Positions 27,959 through 37,686 of a stretch of 64,000 nt of DNA are shown here, piece by piece. Source of the stretch: Agrococcus sp. SGAir0287. GTDB lineage: Bacteria; Actinomycetota; Actinomycetes; Actinomycetales; Microbacteriaceae. The notes under the pieces are model-generated. The model was not told the origin of the DNA and made no database searches. It worked only from the letters and a program-made list of their open reading frames with translations. The stretch is from contig NZ_CP027942.1 in the NCBI RefSeq assembly GCF_005484985.1, positions 2,294,001-2,358,000 on the forward strand. The letters are read 5' to 3'. Within the stretch, counting starts at the first letter, position 1. The number at the start of each line of letters is the position of its first letter. The translations under genes and the position numbers were made by a program.

Positions 27959-28939
27959 TCAGCCCCTGCGGCGCTTCGCGACCTCGTAGAGCGTGACGGA
28001 GGCCGCGATGCCGGCGTTCAGCGACTCGGTCGCGGCCGAGATCGGGATCGACACGATCGCGTCGCACGTCTCGGCGACGAGGCGCGAGAGCCCCTTGCCC
28101 TCGCTGCCGACGACGATCGCGAGCGGACCGTCGGCGAGCTCGAGCTCGTGCAGGTCGACGTCGCCGTCGCCGTCGAGGCCGACGACGAACACGCCCTCGG
28201 CCTTCAGCTCCTCGAGCGATCGCGTCAGGTTCGCCGCCATCGCGACGGGCGTGCGCGCAGCGGCGCCGGCGGACGTGCGCCAGGCGGATGCCGTGACGCC
28301 CACGGAGCGGCGCTGCGGCACGACGACGCCGTGCGCGCCGAAGGCGGCGGCCGAGCGGATGATCGCGCCGAGATTGCGGGGGTCCGTGACGCCGTCGAGC
28401 GCGACGATGAGCGCGGGCTCCTTCGCCTTCCTCGCGCGGTCGAGGAGATCGCCGGGGTGCGCGTACTCGTACGGCGGCACCTTGATCGCGATGCCCTGGT
28501 GCACGGTGTCGGGGCCCGTCATGCGGTCGAGCTCGGGACGCATGACCTCGAGGATGGGGATCGAGCGCGACGTGGCGATCTTCAGGATCTCCTGCACGCG
28601 CTCGTCGATCTCGATGCGCGCCGCGACGTAGAGCGCCGTCGCCGGGATGCGGGTGCGCAGCGCCTCGAGCACGGCGTTGCGGCCGGTGACGAGCTCGGAG
28701 TCGTCCTTGGCGCTCGACGGCTTGCGGTGCCGCGGCGGCTGCGGCGAGCCGCCGCCGCGCGCCTTCGCTGCGGCGAGGCGCTCCTGGGCGGCCTTGCGCT
28801 TGCCCGCCGGGTGCCAGGCGCGGTCCTCGGCCTTCGGCGTGGGCCCCTTGCCCTCGAGCGCGCGGCGGCCCTTGCCGCCCGTGCCCTTCGTGGCGCCCTT
28901 CTTGCCTCGAGGGCGCTGCGGCTTGTTGCTGCTGCTCAT
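27959..28939 (-). CDS. rlmB: SpoU-family 23S rRNA 2'-O-methyltransferase (RlmB type)
   Basis: The 326-residue protein has a basic disordered N-terminus (about 1-75, rich in Lys/Gly/Arg), a substrate-binding domain and a SPOUT knot. The three SpoU motifs are [30 protein letters not shown] and [18 protein letters not shown]. It would 2'-O-methylate a guanosine of 23S rRNA. The ATG at 28939 overlaps the cysS stop by four bases, the conserved cysS-rlmB pairing seen across Gram-positives. Confidence 0.93.
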   Translation of the reverse strand: MSSSNKPQRPRGKKGATKGTGGKGRRALEGKGPTPKAEDRAWHPAGKRKAAQERLAAAKARGGGSPQPPRHRKPSSAKDDSELVTGRNAVLEALRTRIPATALYVAARIEIDERVQEILKIATSRSIPILEVMRPELDRMTGPDTVHQGIAIKVPPYEYAHPGDLLDRARKAKEPALIVALDGVTDPRNLGAIIRSAAAFGAHGVVVPQRRSVGVTASAWRTSAGAAARTPVAMAANLTRSLEELKAEGVFVVGLDGDGDVDLHELELADGPLAIVVGSEGKGLSRLVAETCDAIVSIPISAATESLNAGIAASVTLYEVAKRRRG

Positions 28940-30354
28940 GCGATGCTCCAGGTGGTGTCGTCCTTGCCGTCCGCGACGGCGATGCCGGCTGCGGCGAGCG
29001 CATCGCGGATGCGGTCGGCGGCGGCGAAGTCGCGGGCGTCGCGCGCGGCGCGACGGTCGGCGATGAGTGCGTCGACGAGGCGGGCGAGCGCGGCGTCGGC
29101 GGCGCCGGAAGTCGGCGCGCCCCAGACGGGGTCGGCGGGGTCGAGTCCGAGCACGCCGAGCATGGCCCGCACCGAGGCGGCCGCCGCGAGCGCCGCATCC
29201 GTCTCGTCGGCGTCGATCGCGGCGTTGCCCGCGCGCACGGCGTCGTGCAGCGCGGCGACGGCCTGCGGCGTCGAGAGGTCGTCGTCCATCGCGGCGGCGA
29301 AGGCGCCCGGCACCTCGCCGACGCCGACCTCGCCGAGCCGCGCGGCGCGCTCGAGGAAGCCCTCGATGCGCGTGAACGCCGCCTCGGCCTCCGCGAGGGA
29401 GCCGTCGGCGAGCACGCCCTCGACGGTGCGGATGTCGATCGCCGAGCGGTAGTGCGGCGTGGCGAGGAAGTAGCGCACGACGATCGGGCGGGCCGAGGCG
29501 AGCAGCTCGTGGGCGAAGATCGAGTTGCCGAGCGACTTCGACATCTTCTCGCCGTCGACGTTCACGGTGCCGTTGTGGCTCCAGACGCTCGCGAACGGCA
29601 GGCCCGCCGCCGTCGACTGCGCGAGCTCGTTCTCGTGGTGCGGGAATCGCAGGTCGAGGCCGCCGCCGTGCACGTCGAACGCGTCGCCGAGGTAGCGGCG
29701 CGCCATCGCCGAGCACTCGATGTGCCAGCCGGGGCGGCCATCCCCCCACGGCGACGCCCAGGACGCCGTCGGCGGCTCGTCGTCCTTCGTCGCCTTCCAC
29801 AGCGCGAAGTCGCGGCTGTCGCGCTTGCCGCGCGGGTCGGCGTCGCCGGCGGGCTCGAGATCCTCGAGCCGCTGGCGCGTGAGCGCGCCGTACTCGGGCC
29901 ACGAGCGGACGTCGAAGTAGACGTCGGCCGAGCCGTCGAGCGCCGGATACGCGTGCCCGCGCTCGATGAGGCGAGCGATGAGCTCCTGCATCTGCGGGAT
30001 CGACGCCGTCGCGCGGGGCTCGTACGTCGGCGGCAGGATGCCGATCGCCCGGTACGCGGCAGTGAACTCGAGCTCGATCCGGTACGCGAGCGCGAACCAC
30101 GCCTCCGCGTCCGTCGCGCCCGCGAGCACCTTGTCGTCGATGTCCGTGACGTTGCGCACGAGCGTCGTGCGCAGGCCGCGGTGCTCGAGCCAGCGACGCC
30201 ACACGTCGTAGGCGAGCGCGCTGCGGAGGTGCCCGACGTGGGGACTCGACTGCACCGTGGGCCCGCACACGTAGAACGACACCTCGCCCTCGCGCACGGG
30301 CACGAGGTCGACGGTGCGCTGCGCGCGCGAGTCGTGGATGCGGATGGTCACCAC
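28936..30354 (-). CDS. cysS: Cysteinyl-tRNA synthetase
   Basis: The 472-residue class I synthetase has the HIGH-type motif [14 protein letters not shown], the KMSKS motif ([11 protein letters not shown]), zinc ligands ([22 protein letters not shown]), and a C-terminal anticodon-binding helix bundle. Start codons GTG at 30354 and 30351 are adjacent; the first is annotated. In this lineage MshC is a close paralogue, but the full length, the C-terminal domain and the rlmB neighbour support CysS. Confidence 0.95.
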   Translation of the reverse strand: MVTIRIHDSRAQRTVDLVPVREGEVSFYVCGPTVQSSPHVGHLRSALAYDVWRRWLEHRGLRTTLVRNVTDIDDKVLAGATDAEAWFALAYRIELEFTAAYRAIGILPPTYEPRATASIPQMQELIARLIERGHAYPALDGSADVYFDVRSWPEYGALTRQRLEDLEPAGDADPRGKRDSRDFALWKATKDDEPPTASWASPWGDGRPGWHIECSAMARRYLGDAFDVHGGGLDLRFPHHENELAQSTAAGLPFASVWSHNGTVNVDGEKMSKSLGNSIFAHELLASARPIVVRYFLATPHYRSAIDIRTVEGVLADGSLAEAEAAFTRIEGFLERAARLGEVGVGEVPGAFAAAMDDDLSTPQAVAALHDAVRAGNAAIDADETDAALAAAASVRAMLGVLGLDPADPVWGAPTSGAADAALARLVDALIADRRAARDARDFAAADRIRDALAAAGIAVADGKDDTTWSIA

Positions 30355-30445
30355 GGAAGCCTACGGGTCCGGCTGCGTCGCTGCGGCCGTGGGCGACGGG
30401 CGGCACGTAGGATCGGCGCGAACCGCGTGATCACGAGGGAGCCCG

Positions 30446-31390
30446 ATGCCGTCCGCCCGCTCGCAGGAGATGCTCGTGCGAGCAGCGACCCTGTACTACG
30501 TCGACGGGCTCTCGCAGGCCGAGGTCGCGAGCGCGATCGGCGTCTCCCGGTCGAACGTCTCGCGCGTGCTCGCCGAGGCGCGCAAGGCCGGCATCGTCAC
30601 GATCACCATCACGGATCCCTTCGGCCGCGCCTCCGACCTCGAGCAGCTGCTGCAGCAGCGGTTCGGGCTGCGCGAGGTGCGCGTCGCGCGCGGCTCGGAC
30701 GACGACCTCGGACGCGTGGGGCTGCTCGGCGCCGAGTGGCTCGAGCGCGAGCTGCCCCACGAGGGCGCGATCGCGCTGTCGTGGGGTGCGAGCGTGCAGG
30801 CCGTCGTCGACGCCGTGGAGCCCGGCAGGTCGCGGCCGCGGCTCGAGGTGCTGCCGCTCGTGGGTGGACTCTCGATCGTCGACTCCGCCCAGGACGGCAA
30901 CGTGCTCGTGCGCTCGCTCGCGACGCGGCTCGGCGCGAACCATCGGCGCCTCTACGCCCCCGCGGTGGTCGAGTCGGCGACGCTGCGCGACGGCCTGCTG
31001 CGCGAGTCGACCATCGGCTCCGTGCTCGATGCGGCGGCCGCGGCGCAGATCGCCGTCGTCGGCATCGGCGTCGTCGGGTCCGGCGCCTCGGCGGCGATCG
31101 TCGAGTCGACGAACCTGTCGCCCGACGAGCAGGCCGCGTTCGAGTCGTCCGGCGCGATCGGCGACTGCTGCACGCGCTTCTTCGACGCGAGCGGACGCCC
31201 CGTCGACTCCCCCGTCGACCGCCGTGTCGTCGCGATCGAGCTCGAGGCGCTGCAGGGCGTCGGCACTGTCGTCGCCGTCGCGGTGGGCGCGCGCAAGGCG
31301 CCCGCGGTGCGTGCGGCGCTCGCCGGCGGCCTCCCGGACGTGCTCGTCATCGACGAGCCGCTCGCGACGGCGCTGCTCGCCGAGGCGTGA
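30446..31390 (+). CDS. SorC-family sugar-responsive transcriptional regulator
   Basis: The 314-residue protein has an N-terminal helix-turn-helix (YYVDGLSQAEVASAIGVSRS and VSRVLAEAR) followed by the SorC sugar-phosphate-binding domain with LSWGASVQAVVDA, LPLVGG and VVGIGVVGSG. SorC proteins bind palindromic operators and respond to sugar phosphates. It lies at the left edge of the PTS/dehydrogenase island and is convergent with the EIIA gene (4-base gap). It is the best candidate for the regulator of the three GCAC-AT[TC]C-GTGC sites in this island. Confidence 0.9.
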   Translation: MPSARSQEMLVRAATLYYVDGLSQAEVASAIGVSRSNVSRVLAEARKAGIVTITITDPFGRASDLEQLLQQRFGLREVRVARGSDDDLGRVGLLGAEWLERELPHEGAIALSWGASVQAVVDAVEPGRSRPRLEVLPLVGGLSIVDSAQDGNVLVRSLATRLGANHRRLYAPAVVESATLRDGLLRESTIGSVLDAAAAAQIAVVGIGVVGSGASAAIVESTNLSPDEQAAFESSGAIGDCCTRFFDASGRPVDSPVDRRVVAIELEALQGVGTVVAVAVGARKAPAVRAALAGGLPDVLVIDEPLATALLAEA

Positions 31391-31394
31391 GCCG

Positions 31395-31859
31395 CTAGGC
31401 CAGCAGGGCGTCGAACGCCGCCGCGAGCTGGGCGGGCGTGCGCGCGGCGCGTAGCGTCGCATCCCAGCCGTCGCGCTGCACGAGGTCGACGAGCGAGGCG
31501 AGCACCTCGACCTGCGAGTGCGCCTCGGTGACGAGCAGCACGATGACGACGTCGACGTCGACGCGGTCGTCCGCCGTGCCCATGACGCCGAACGGCACGG
31601 GCGTCGCGAGGGTCGCGACCGCGAAGCCCGCCTCGAGCACGTGCGACGGATCGGCGTGCGGGATCGCGACCGGCACCGCCGTGGGCAGCCCCGTCGGGTA
31701 CGCGCGCTCGCGCGTCACGAGGGCGTCGGCGAAGGACGTCGCGGCGTGGCCGCCGCGGATCGCGTGATCGGCGAGCGCGCGCAGCGCACCCTCGGCGTCG
31801 CGGGCGACGAGGTCCACGGCGCACGCGTCGGGCAGCGCACGCATCGGGGTGCTGGTCAT
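31395..31859 (-). CDS. PTS EIIA component, fructose/galactitol type
   Basis: The 154-residue phosphocarrier has the active His in VAIPHADPSHV, which accepts phosphate from HPr and passes it to EIIB. Length and motif fit the stand-alone EIIA of galactitol-type systems. It is transcribed away from the EIIB and EIIC genes across a shared 123-base promoter region that contains a candidate operator. The opposite orientation from EIIB/EIIC is less usual and may allow separate expression. Confidence 0.88.
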   Translation of the reverse strand: MTSTPMRALPDACAVDLVARDAEGALRALADHAIRGGHAATSFADALVTRERAYPTGLPTAVPVAIPHADPSHVLEAGFAVATLATPVPFGVMGTADDRVDVDVVIVLLVTEAHSQVEVLASLVDLVQRDGWDATLRAARTPAQLAAAFDALLA

Positions 31860-31892
31860 GGAGCCTCCTCGCTCACGGATACCACCATCTTG

Positions 31893-31908
31893 GAGCACGG
31901 ATGTGCGC
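31893..31908. promoter_or_regulatory. Candidate SorC operator, EIIA/EIIB divergent promoter
   Basis: On the minus strand this reads GCGCACATCCGTGCTC, with core GCAC-ATCC-GTGC. It shares the core with sites at 39056 and 41836 and lies between the divergent PTS genes. Confidence 0.6.
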
Positions 31909-31982
31909 GTCGCGTGCATCGGGCGGCATCCGTGGTGCATGATCGAGGCATCTCCCGCCCCGAGCGATGCGAAGGAGCATCC

Positions 31983-32264
31983 ATGAGCGCGAAGCGCATC
32001 CTCGTCGTCTGCGGCACCGGCGTCGCCACCTCCACGGTGGTCGTCCAGAAGGTCCGCGCATTCTGCGAGTCGGAGGGCATCGACGCGACGATCTCGCAGG
32101 GTGCCGTCGCCGACCTCGTCAGCGGCAGCCCCAACGCCGACCTCATCGTCGCCACCACCCAGGTGCCCGCGACCGTGACGATCCCGGTGGTGCACGGCCT
32201 GCCGTTCCTCACGGGCATGGGCGTCGACGCCGTGCACGCGCAGCTGCGCGAGCACCTGGCCTAG
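31983..32264 (+). CDS. gatB: PTS EIIB component, galactitol type
   Basis: The 93-residue protein has the EIIB P-loop with phospho-Cys, VVCGTGVATSTVV, near the N-terminus, as in galactitol EIIB. It passes phosphate from EIIA to the incoming polyol bound by EIIC. ATG at 31983 follows AAGGAG. It is 122 bases ahead of the EIIC gene in the same direction. The polyol transported is not known; galactitol-type PTS also carry pentitols and tetritols. Confidence 0.88.
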   Translation: MSAKRILVVCGTGVATSTVVVQKVRAFCESEGIDATISQGAVADLVSGSPNADLIVATTQVPATVTIPVVHGLPFLTGMGVDAVHAQLREHLA

Positions 32265-32386
32265 CCGCTCGCGCCACCCGGCGCCCGCCCCTCCCGAGCG
32301 GACGCCGCGACCCCTCGGGGTCGTCGCAGCACGCGGGGATCCGCATCCGCGGACCCTCGCACCCATCGAAGCGAAGGAGCTTCCAC

Positions 32387-33841
32387 ATGGACTGGTTCAC
32401 CGATGCACTCTCGGCGGTCAGCGGATATCTCAGCGCCCTCGGCGCCTCCATCACGCTGCCGTTCCTCATCGCCATCTTCGGCATCATCCTCGGCCAGAAG
32501 GTGCCGCAGGCGATCCGCGCCGGCCTCCTCATCGGCGTCGGCTTCATCGGCATCAACCTCGTCATCGGCCTCATGGGCACGCAGGTCGGCCCGGCCGCGA
32601 CCGGCATCGCCGAGAGCCTCGGCGTGAACCTGACCACCATCGACGTCGGCTGGCCGTCGTCGGCGGCGATCGCGTTCGGCTCGACGATCGGCGCGATCAT
32701 CATCCCGCTGGGCCTGCTCGTGAACATCGTGCTGCTCGCCACCGGCATGACCCGCACGTTCAACATCGACCTCTGGAACTTCTGGCACACCGCGCTCGTC
32801 GGCGCGCTCGTGGCCGCCGTGACCGAGAGCTTCTGGCTCGGCATGGCCGCCGCCGCGGTGCACATGACCGTCGTGCTCGCCCTCGCCGACCTCTCGGCGC
32901 CGTGGATCCAGAGGTACTTCGGCTTCCCCGACATCTCGTTCCCGCACGGCACGTCCGCGCCGTACATCGCGTTCGCGGCACCGCTCAACTGGGTGTTCGA
33001 CCGCATCCCCGGCTTCAACCGCCTCAAGGCCGATCCGGCGACGATCCAGCGGCGCTTCGGCGTGTTCGGCGAGGCGATGATCCTCGGGTTCGTGCTCGGC
33101 ATCCTCCTCGGCATCCTCGGCTTCGGCTTCGACGACCCGCGCGCCGACTCGATCGCGATCCTCACGCTCGCCGTCTCGCTCGCCGCGGTCATGGTGCTGC
33201 TGCCGCGCATGGTCGCGCTGCTCATGGAGGGCCTCATCCCGATCTCGGAGTCGGCGAAGGCCTTCGTCGAGCGCCGCTTCCCGGGTCGGAAGTTCTACAT
33301 CGGCCTCGACGCGGCGATCGCCGTCGGCCAGCCGGCGGTGCTCGCGACGTCGCTCGTGCTCGTGCCGGTCACCGTCGTCGTCGCCGTCGCGCTCGCACCG
33401 CTCGGCAACACGGTGCTGCCGCTCGTCGACCTCGCGACCATCCCGTTCATCGTGGCGATCATGGTGCCGATCTTCCGCGGCAACATCGTCCGCTCGGTCA
33501 TCGGCGGCGCGATCGTCATCGGCATCGGTCTGTTCATCGCGACCGCGACCGCGGGATCGTTCACGCAGATCGCGCAGAGCGCGGGCTTCGAGCTGCCGGA
33601 CGGCGCGACGCGCATCTCGTCGCTCGTCGACGGCGCCAACCCGCTCACGGGCCTGTTCTTCGGCGCCTCGCAGCTGGGCGGCTGGACGATCGCCGTGCTC
33701 GCGGTGCTCGCGCTCGGGTTCGCATTCTGGGTGTCGCGGATCGAGCGCCGACGGGACCGCGACCGCGCCGCCGAGGCGGCGAGGGCGCAGTCGGAGGCGG
33801 AGGCGGCAGCAGCCGAGCGGCAGCGGCCGGCGGAGGCGTAG
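32387..33841 (+). CDS. gatC: PTS EIIC permease, galactitol type
   Basis: The 484-residue membrane protein has about ten to twelve hydrophobic helices and the GatC-family landmarks: GFIGINLVIGLMGTQVGPA, NIDLWNFWHTALVGALV, FPHGTSAPYIA and GLDAAIAVGQPAVLATSLV. The C-terminus is a charged Arg/Glu/Ala helix in the cytoplasm (about 450-484). ATG at 32387 follows GAAGGAG. It imports and, with EIIB, phosphorylates a polyol. It ends just before the double inverted repeat at 33878. Confidence 0.92.
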   Translation: MDWFTDALSAVSGYLSALGASITLPFLIAIFGIILGQKVPQAIRAGLLIGVGFIGINLVIGLMGTQVGPAATGIAESLGVNLTTIDVGWPSSAAIAFGSTIGAIIIPLGLLVNIVLLATGMTRTFNIDLWNFWHTALVGALVAAVTESFWLGMAAAAVHMTVVLALADLSAPWIQRYFGFPDISFPHGTSAPYIAFAAPLNWVFDRIPGFNRLKADPATIQRRFGVFGEAMILGFVLGILLGILGFGFDDPRADSIAILTLAVSLAAVMVLLPRMVALLMEGLIPISESAKAFVERRFPGRKFYIGLDAAIAVGQPAVLATSLVLVPVTVVVAVALAPLGNTVLPLVDLATIPFIVAIMVPIFRGNIVRSVIGGAIVIGIGLFIATATAGSFTQIAQSAGFELPDGATRISSLVDGANPLTGLFFGASQLGGWTIAVLAVLALGFAFWVSRIERRRDRDRAAEAARAQSEAEAAAAERQRPAEA

Positions 33842-33877
33842 GCCACCGGACGCGCCGCGACCCCGGCTCGCGCGCTC

Positions 33878-34235
33878 CCCACCAGCTGGTCGAGGAGCGC
33901 GCGAGCCCATGGGCGAGCACGCGTCACGAGACCACGCGACTGCCGCTCCCGCCCAGCCGTGCGCGTGCAGGCGTCGAGCGGGCACCGCGCGTGATCTCGT
34001 CACGGCTCCTCGCTCGCGCTCGCGGCCTCCTCGACCAGCTGCTGGGAAGCCCCGCCGAGGTGCCCCACCAGCTGGTCGAGGAGCGCGCGAGCCCTTGGGC
34101 GAGCACGCGTCACGAGACCGCGCGACGGCCGCTCCCGCCCAGCCATCCGCGTGGTCGCGTCGAGCGAGCACCGCGCGTGGTCTCGTGACGGCTCCTCGCT
34201 CGCGCTCGGGGCCTCCTCGACCAGCTACTGGGGAG
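33878..34235. repeat. Tandem pair of long palindromic elements (period 184 bp)
   Basis: Two units begin at 33881 and 34065. Each has a left arm starting ACCAGCTGGTCGAGGAGCGC and running to a GTCACGAGACC core, and a right arm that is its near reverse complement ending CTCCTCGACCAGCT. About 170 bases of each unit can form one long hairpin. It fills most of the 485-base gap after the EIIC gene. A related single copy is at 17069-17113. No open frame or transposase signature is present. Confidence 0.8.
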
Positions 34236-34276
34236 CCCAGCTGCGAGCGGGCGGACGATGCGATCGGCGGATGCGA

Positions 34277-34310
34277 CGAGGGGCCCATCGCCGCAGCGAT
34301 GGGCCCCTCG
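34277..34310. terminator. Hairpin terminator of the dehydrogenase operon
   Basis: A perfect 15-bp stem (34277-34291 with 34296-34310), loop CGCA, lies 17 bases beyond the E2 stop on the minus strand, and may also stop read-through from the EIIC side. Confidence 0.85.
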
Positions 34311-34326
34311 GTCGGACGGGTGGCGA

Positions 34327-35622
34327 TCAGCCCAGCAGCGCCGGGTTCGCCGCGAGCTCGCGCATGCGCTGGAGCACGCGTGCGGCATCCGCACCGTCCG
34401 CGACGCGGTGGTCGAGCGTGAGGCCGACGGTGCACTGCAGTCGCGGCCCGAACGAGCCGTCGGGCGCGACGAGGATGCGCTGGGCGATCGATCCCGTCGA
34501 CAGCGCCGACGACTGCGGCGGGGTGAGGAGCGCGTTGAACCGGTCGATGCCGAAGCCGCCGAGGTTCGACAGCACGCTCGTGCCGCCCTGCAGCCGGTCG
34601 GCCGACAGGGTGCCGGCCCGCGTCTGCTCGACGGTCTCGGCGATCGACGCCGCCAGGTCCGCGAGCGAGCCGCGGTGCGGGTCGACGAACACCGGTGCGA
34701 TGAGGCCCGAGGGGCTGTCCACCGCGAGGGCGATGCCCACGTGCGGGTTCGCGACCGGGCCGTCGTCGGTCCACGTCTGGTTGACGGGGGCCGACTCCGC
34801 GAGCGCCTGCGCCTGCATGCGCATGAGGATCGCCGTCCAGCTCGCGCCGCCGAGGGCCGTCTTGCGCACGGCGTCGAGCCGCGACAGGTCGAGGTCGACG
34901 TAGGCGGTGAACTGCGGCACGAGCGCCGACTGGTCCATGACCCGTGCGACCGCCATGCGCGTGCGCCTGCGCCGCGCCGCAGCGGGGTCGCTCGGCGACC
35001 TCGGCGCGGAGGTGGCGGATGCGGGGGTCGCGACCGGCACCGGCGCGGATCCGCCGGCAGGTGGTGCAGCCGGTGCCGGCGCGTCGGTGGGCTGCGGCGA
35101 AGGCGCCGCGGCGGGCATGGCGGACGACGCCTCGACGTCGCCGACGGTGATGGCGCCCCAGCGACCCGTGCCCTGCACGGCCGCGAGGTCGACGCCGCGC
35201 TCGCCGGCGAGCGTGCGCGCCGCTGGCACGGCGGCCGGCCAGCCGGGTGCGCCGGTCGAGGGCGCGGCGCTCGTCGCGGTCGGCGCCGGTGCTGCCGGCT
35301 CCGCCACGGCATTGGCGACCGGCGCGGCGTCGGCCGCGTCGGAGGCGGGCGCGTCGAAGAGGCCGCCGAGGAGGTCGTCGGAGTCGGAGGTGATGTAGGC
35401 GATGGGCTCCCCTACGGCCACGACGTCGTCGGGCTCCGCGACGATGCGCGCGAGCACGCCGTCGTACGGGCTCTCGACCTCCATGTCGACCTTGTCGGTC
35501 GTGACCTCGGCGATGGGCTCGCCGTTCTTCACGGCGTCGCCCGGCTGCTTCAGCCAGGCGACCATGGTGCCCTCCTCCATGGTCATCGACATCTTGGGCA
35601 TCGTCAGCGCGAGCTCGGGCAT
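34327..35622 (-). CDS. Dihydrolipoyl acyltransferase (E2) of an acetoin/pyruvate dehydrogenase-type complex
   Basis: The 431-residue protein has one lipoyl domain (about 1-80, lipoyl Lys in TTDKVDMEVES), a flexible Ala/Pro linker and an E1/E3-binding domain (about 130-170, with VPAARTLAGERGVDLA and GRWGAITVGDV). A second linker and the catalytic acyltransferase core follow, with LDHRVADGADAARVL carrying the active His and Asp. It would move an acyl group from E1-bound TPP to CoA. Its ATG is one base after the E1 beta stop. No E3 gene is present, so E3 must be shared from elsewhere. Confidence 0.93.
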   Translation of the reverse strand: MPELALTMPKMSMTMEEGTMVAWLKQPGDAVKNGEPIAEVTTDKVDMEVESPYDGVLARIVAEPDDVVAVGEPIAYITSDSDDLLGGLFDAPASDAADAAPVANAVAEPAAPAPTATSAAPSTGAPGWPAAVPAARTLAGERGVDLAAVQGTGRWGAITVGDVEASSAMPAAAPSPQPTDAPAPAAPPAGGSAPVPVATPASATSAPRSPSDPAAARRRRTRMAVARVMDQSALVPQFTAYVDLDLSRLDAVRKTALGGASWTAILMRMQAQALAESAPVNQTWTDDGPVANPHVGIALAVDSPSGLIAPVFVDPHRGSLADLAASIAETVEQTRAGTLSADRLQGGTSVLSNLGGFGIDRFNALLTPPQSSALSTGSIAQRILVAPDGSFGPRLQCTVGLTLDHRVADGADAARVLQRMRELAANPALLG

Positions 35623-35623
35623 C

Positions 35624-36700
35624 TCACCACTCCTGCACGAGCGCGGTGGCGGCGGCGACGATGTCGTCGACCTGGGGCACGACGGCGCGCTCGAGCTGCG
35701 GCGCGTACGGGATCGGCACGTCGAGGCCCGACAGGCGACGGATGGGTGCGCGCAGGTGCACGAACGCCTCCGACTCGGCGATGATCGCCGACACCTCGCT
35801 CATGAAGCCGAGCGTCTGCACCGCCTCCTGCACGAGCAGGGCGCGACCGGTCTTGACGACCTCGGCGAGGATCGTCGCCGAGTCGAGCGGGGTGAGCGTG
35901 ACGGGGTCGACGACGGTCGCCTCGATGCCCTGCTGCGCGAGCAGCTCGGCCGCCTCGAGGGAGCGCTGCACCTCGACGCCCGTCGCGACGATCGTGACGT
36001 CGCCACCCGTGCGGCGCACGGCGGCCTTGCCGATCGGCGTGCGCACGTCGCCCGTGCGCACCTCGAACGACTGCTTGTACAGCAGCTTGTGCTCGAGGAT
36101 CATGACGGGGTTCGGGTCGTCGAGCGCCGCGAGCAGGAGCCCCTTCGCGTCGTCGCCCGAGGCGGGCATGACGACCTTGAGGCCCGGGATGTGCGCGAAC
36201 CACGACTCGAGCGACTGCGAGTGCTGCGCCGCGGCCCCCGTGCCGGAGCCGCCGGGGGCGCGGATGACGAGCGGCACGCTCGCCTCGCCGCCGAGCATGA
36301 AGTGGATCTTCGCGGCCTGGTTGGCGATCTGGTCCATCGCCTGCGCCGTGAAGTCCGAGAACTGGATCTCGACGATCGGCTTCATGCCCGTCATCGCGGC
36401 GCCGACGCCGAGCCCGACGATGCCGAGCTCCGAGATCGTCGTGTCGCGGATGCGGTCGGTGCCGAGGTCGTCGACGAGCGTGCCAGTGACGCCGAACGCG
36501 CCGCCGTAGCGGCCGACGTCCTCGCCCATGAGGAAGACCGCGGGGTCCTGCTCGATCGCGATGCGCAGCGCGTCGCGGATGGCCTCGGCGTACGTCATCT
36601 CCGCCGTCTCGGCGCCCGGTCGGGCGCCGAGGCCGACGGGGTGCTCGTCGCCGGCGTGGATCGGCGCCGTCGGCGCCTGCTGCTGGTCCTGCAGCGTCAT
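35624..36700 (-). CDS. TPP-dependent dehydrogenase E1 beta subunit
   Basis: The 358-residue subunit has the transketolase-like Pyr and C-terminal domains: [57 protein letters not shown] and [11 protein letters not shown]. About 34 extra residues precede the conserved domain. The ATG at 36700 overlaps the E1 alpha stop by four bases. With E1 alpha it forms the heterotetramer that decarboxylates or cleaves the substrate on TPP. Similarity fits both pyruvate and acetoin dehydrogenases. Confidence 0.93.
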   Translation of the reverse strand: MTLQDQQQAPTAPIHAGDEHPVGLGARPGAETAEMTYAEAIRDALRIAIEQDPAVFLMGEDVGRYGGAFGVTGTLVDDLGTDRIRDTTISELGIVGLGVGAAMTGMKPIVEIQFSDFTAQAMDQIANQAAKIHFMLGGEASVPLVIRAPGGSGTGAAAQHSQSLESWFAHIPGLKVVMPASGDDAKGLLLAALDDPNPVMILEHKLLYKQSFEVRTGDVRTPIGKAAVRRTGGDVTIVATGVEVQRSLEAAELLAQQGIEATVVDPVTLTPLDSATILAEVVKTGRALLVQEAVQTLGFMSEVSAIIAESEAFVHLRAPIRRLSGLDVPIPYAPQLERAVVPQVDDIVAAATALVQEW

Positions 36701-37686
36701 CGCATGACTCCCTCGCTCGAGGCGAACACGGCGTCCAGGAGGTTCTCGGGCGAGGCGTCCGGCGCCGCGGCAGCGCGCTGCACGGCGCCGCGCAGCTCGT
36801 CGCGCACCTCGTCGCGCACGGCCTGGATGTCCTGCTCGGTGAGCGTGCCCGCCTCGAGCACGGCCTTCTCGAAGCGCGCGATCGGGTCGTTCGACTCGCG
36901 CCACGACTCGATCTCGTCGCGCGTGCGGTACAGGTTCTTGTCGCTCTTCGAGTGGCCGCGCCAGCGGTACGTCTCGGCGACGATGAACGTCGGCCCCTCG
37001 CCCGCGCGGGCCCGCGCGACGGCCGTCTCGACGGCGTCGTGCACGGCCTGCACGTCGTTGCCGTCGACGGTGACGCCCGGGATGCCGTAGCCGTTCGCGC
37101 GGTCGGAGAGCTGCTCGAGCGGGAACGCCTTCGCCGACGACATCGACATGCCGTACAGGTTGTTCTCGCAGAGGAACACGACGGGCAGCCTCCACATGGC
37201 CGCGAGGACGACGCCCTCGTGCCACGCGCCCTCGCCCATCGCGCCGTCGCCGTGGAAGCAGACGGCGACCTGGTCGGTGCCGCGCATCTGAGCCGACAGG
37301 CCGGCGCCGGTCGCGATGGGCACGCCGCCCGCGACGATGCCGTTGGCGCCGAGATTGTTCGTCGCGGCGTCGGCGATGTGCATCGAGCCGCCGCGGCCCT
37401 TGCAGTAGCCCGTCTCCTTCGCGAGCAGCTCGGCCATCATCCGCTCGAGGTCGGCGCCCTTCGCGATGCAGTGCCCGTGGCCGCGGTGCGTCGACGTGAT
37501 GTAGTCGTCGCGCCGCAGCGCCATGCACGCGCCCGTCGGCACGGCCTCCTGGCCGATCGACAGGTGCATGGTGCCGTGCATGAGGCCGCGGCCGTAGAGG
37601 TCCTCGACGGCCTCCTCGAAGCGGCGGATGCGCCAGAGGGTGCCGAGCGCCTCGATGGCGGCGGCGCGGTCGGTGACGATCTGCAT
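36697..37686 (-). CDS. TPP-dependent dehydrogenase E1 alpha subunit, acetoin-dehydrogenase-like
   Basis: The 329-residue subunit has the TPP motif [13 protein letters not shown] through ENN, preceded by [13 protein letters not shown] and by [17 protein letters not shown] and NLGANGIV. The [14 protein letters not shown] wording is typical of acetoin dehydrogenase AcoA and its close relatives. In that family the enzyme cleaves a methyl ketone with an adjacent hydroxyl to acetyl-TPP and an aldehyde. Length and start (ATG 37686, overlapping the upstream stop by one base) are normal. It sits between the oxidoreductase and E1 beta in one operon, so the complex probably acts on the oxidoreductase product. 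Confidence 0.92.
   Translation of the reverse strand: MQIVTDRAAAIEALGTLWRIRRFEEAVEDLYGRGLMHGTMHLSIGQEAVPTGACMALRRDDYITSTHRGHGHCIAKGADLERMMAELLAKETGYCKGRGGSMHIADAATNNLGANGIVAGGVPIATGAGLSAQMRGTDQVAVCFHGDGAMGEGAWHEGVVLAAMWRLPVVFLCENNLYGMSMSSAKAFPLEQLSDRANGYGIPGVTVDGNDVQAVHDAVETAVARARAGEGPTFIVAETYRWRGHSKSDKNLYRTRDEIESWRESNDPIARFEKAVLEAGTLTEQDIQAVRDEVRDELRGAVQRAAAAPDASPENLLDAVFASSEGVMR

Noticed and set aside
28936-30354. MshC (mycothiol ligase) instead of cysteinyl-tRNA synthetase
   Set aside because: The protein has the full C-terminal tRNA-binding region and is coupled to rlmB, the normal cysS context. MshC is shorter and lies elsewhere in these genomes.
33842-34326. Insertion sequence in the gap after the EIIC gene
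   Set aside because: No transposase frame, no defined terminal repeats with target duplication; the sequence is palindromic repeats and a terminator.
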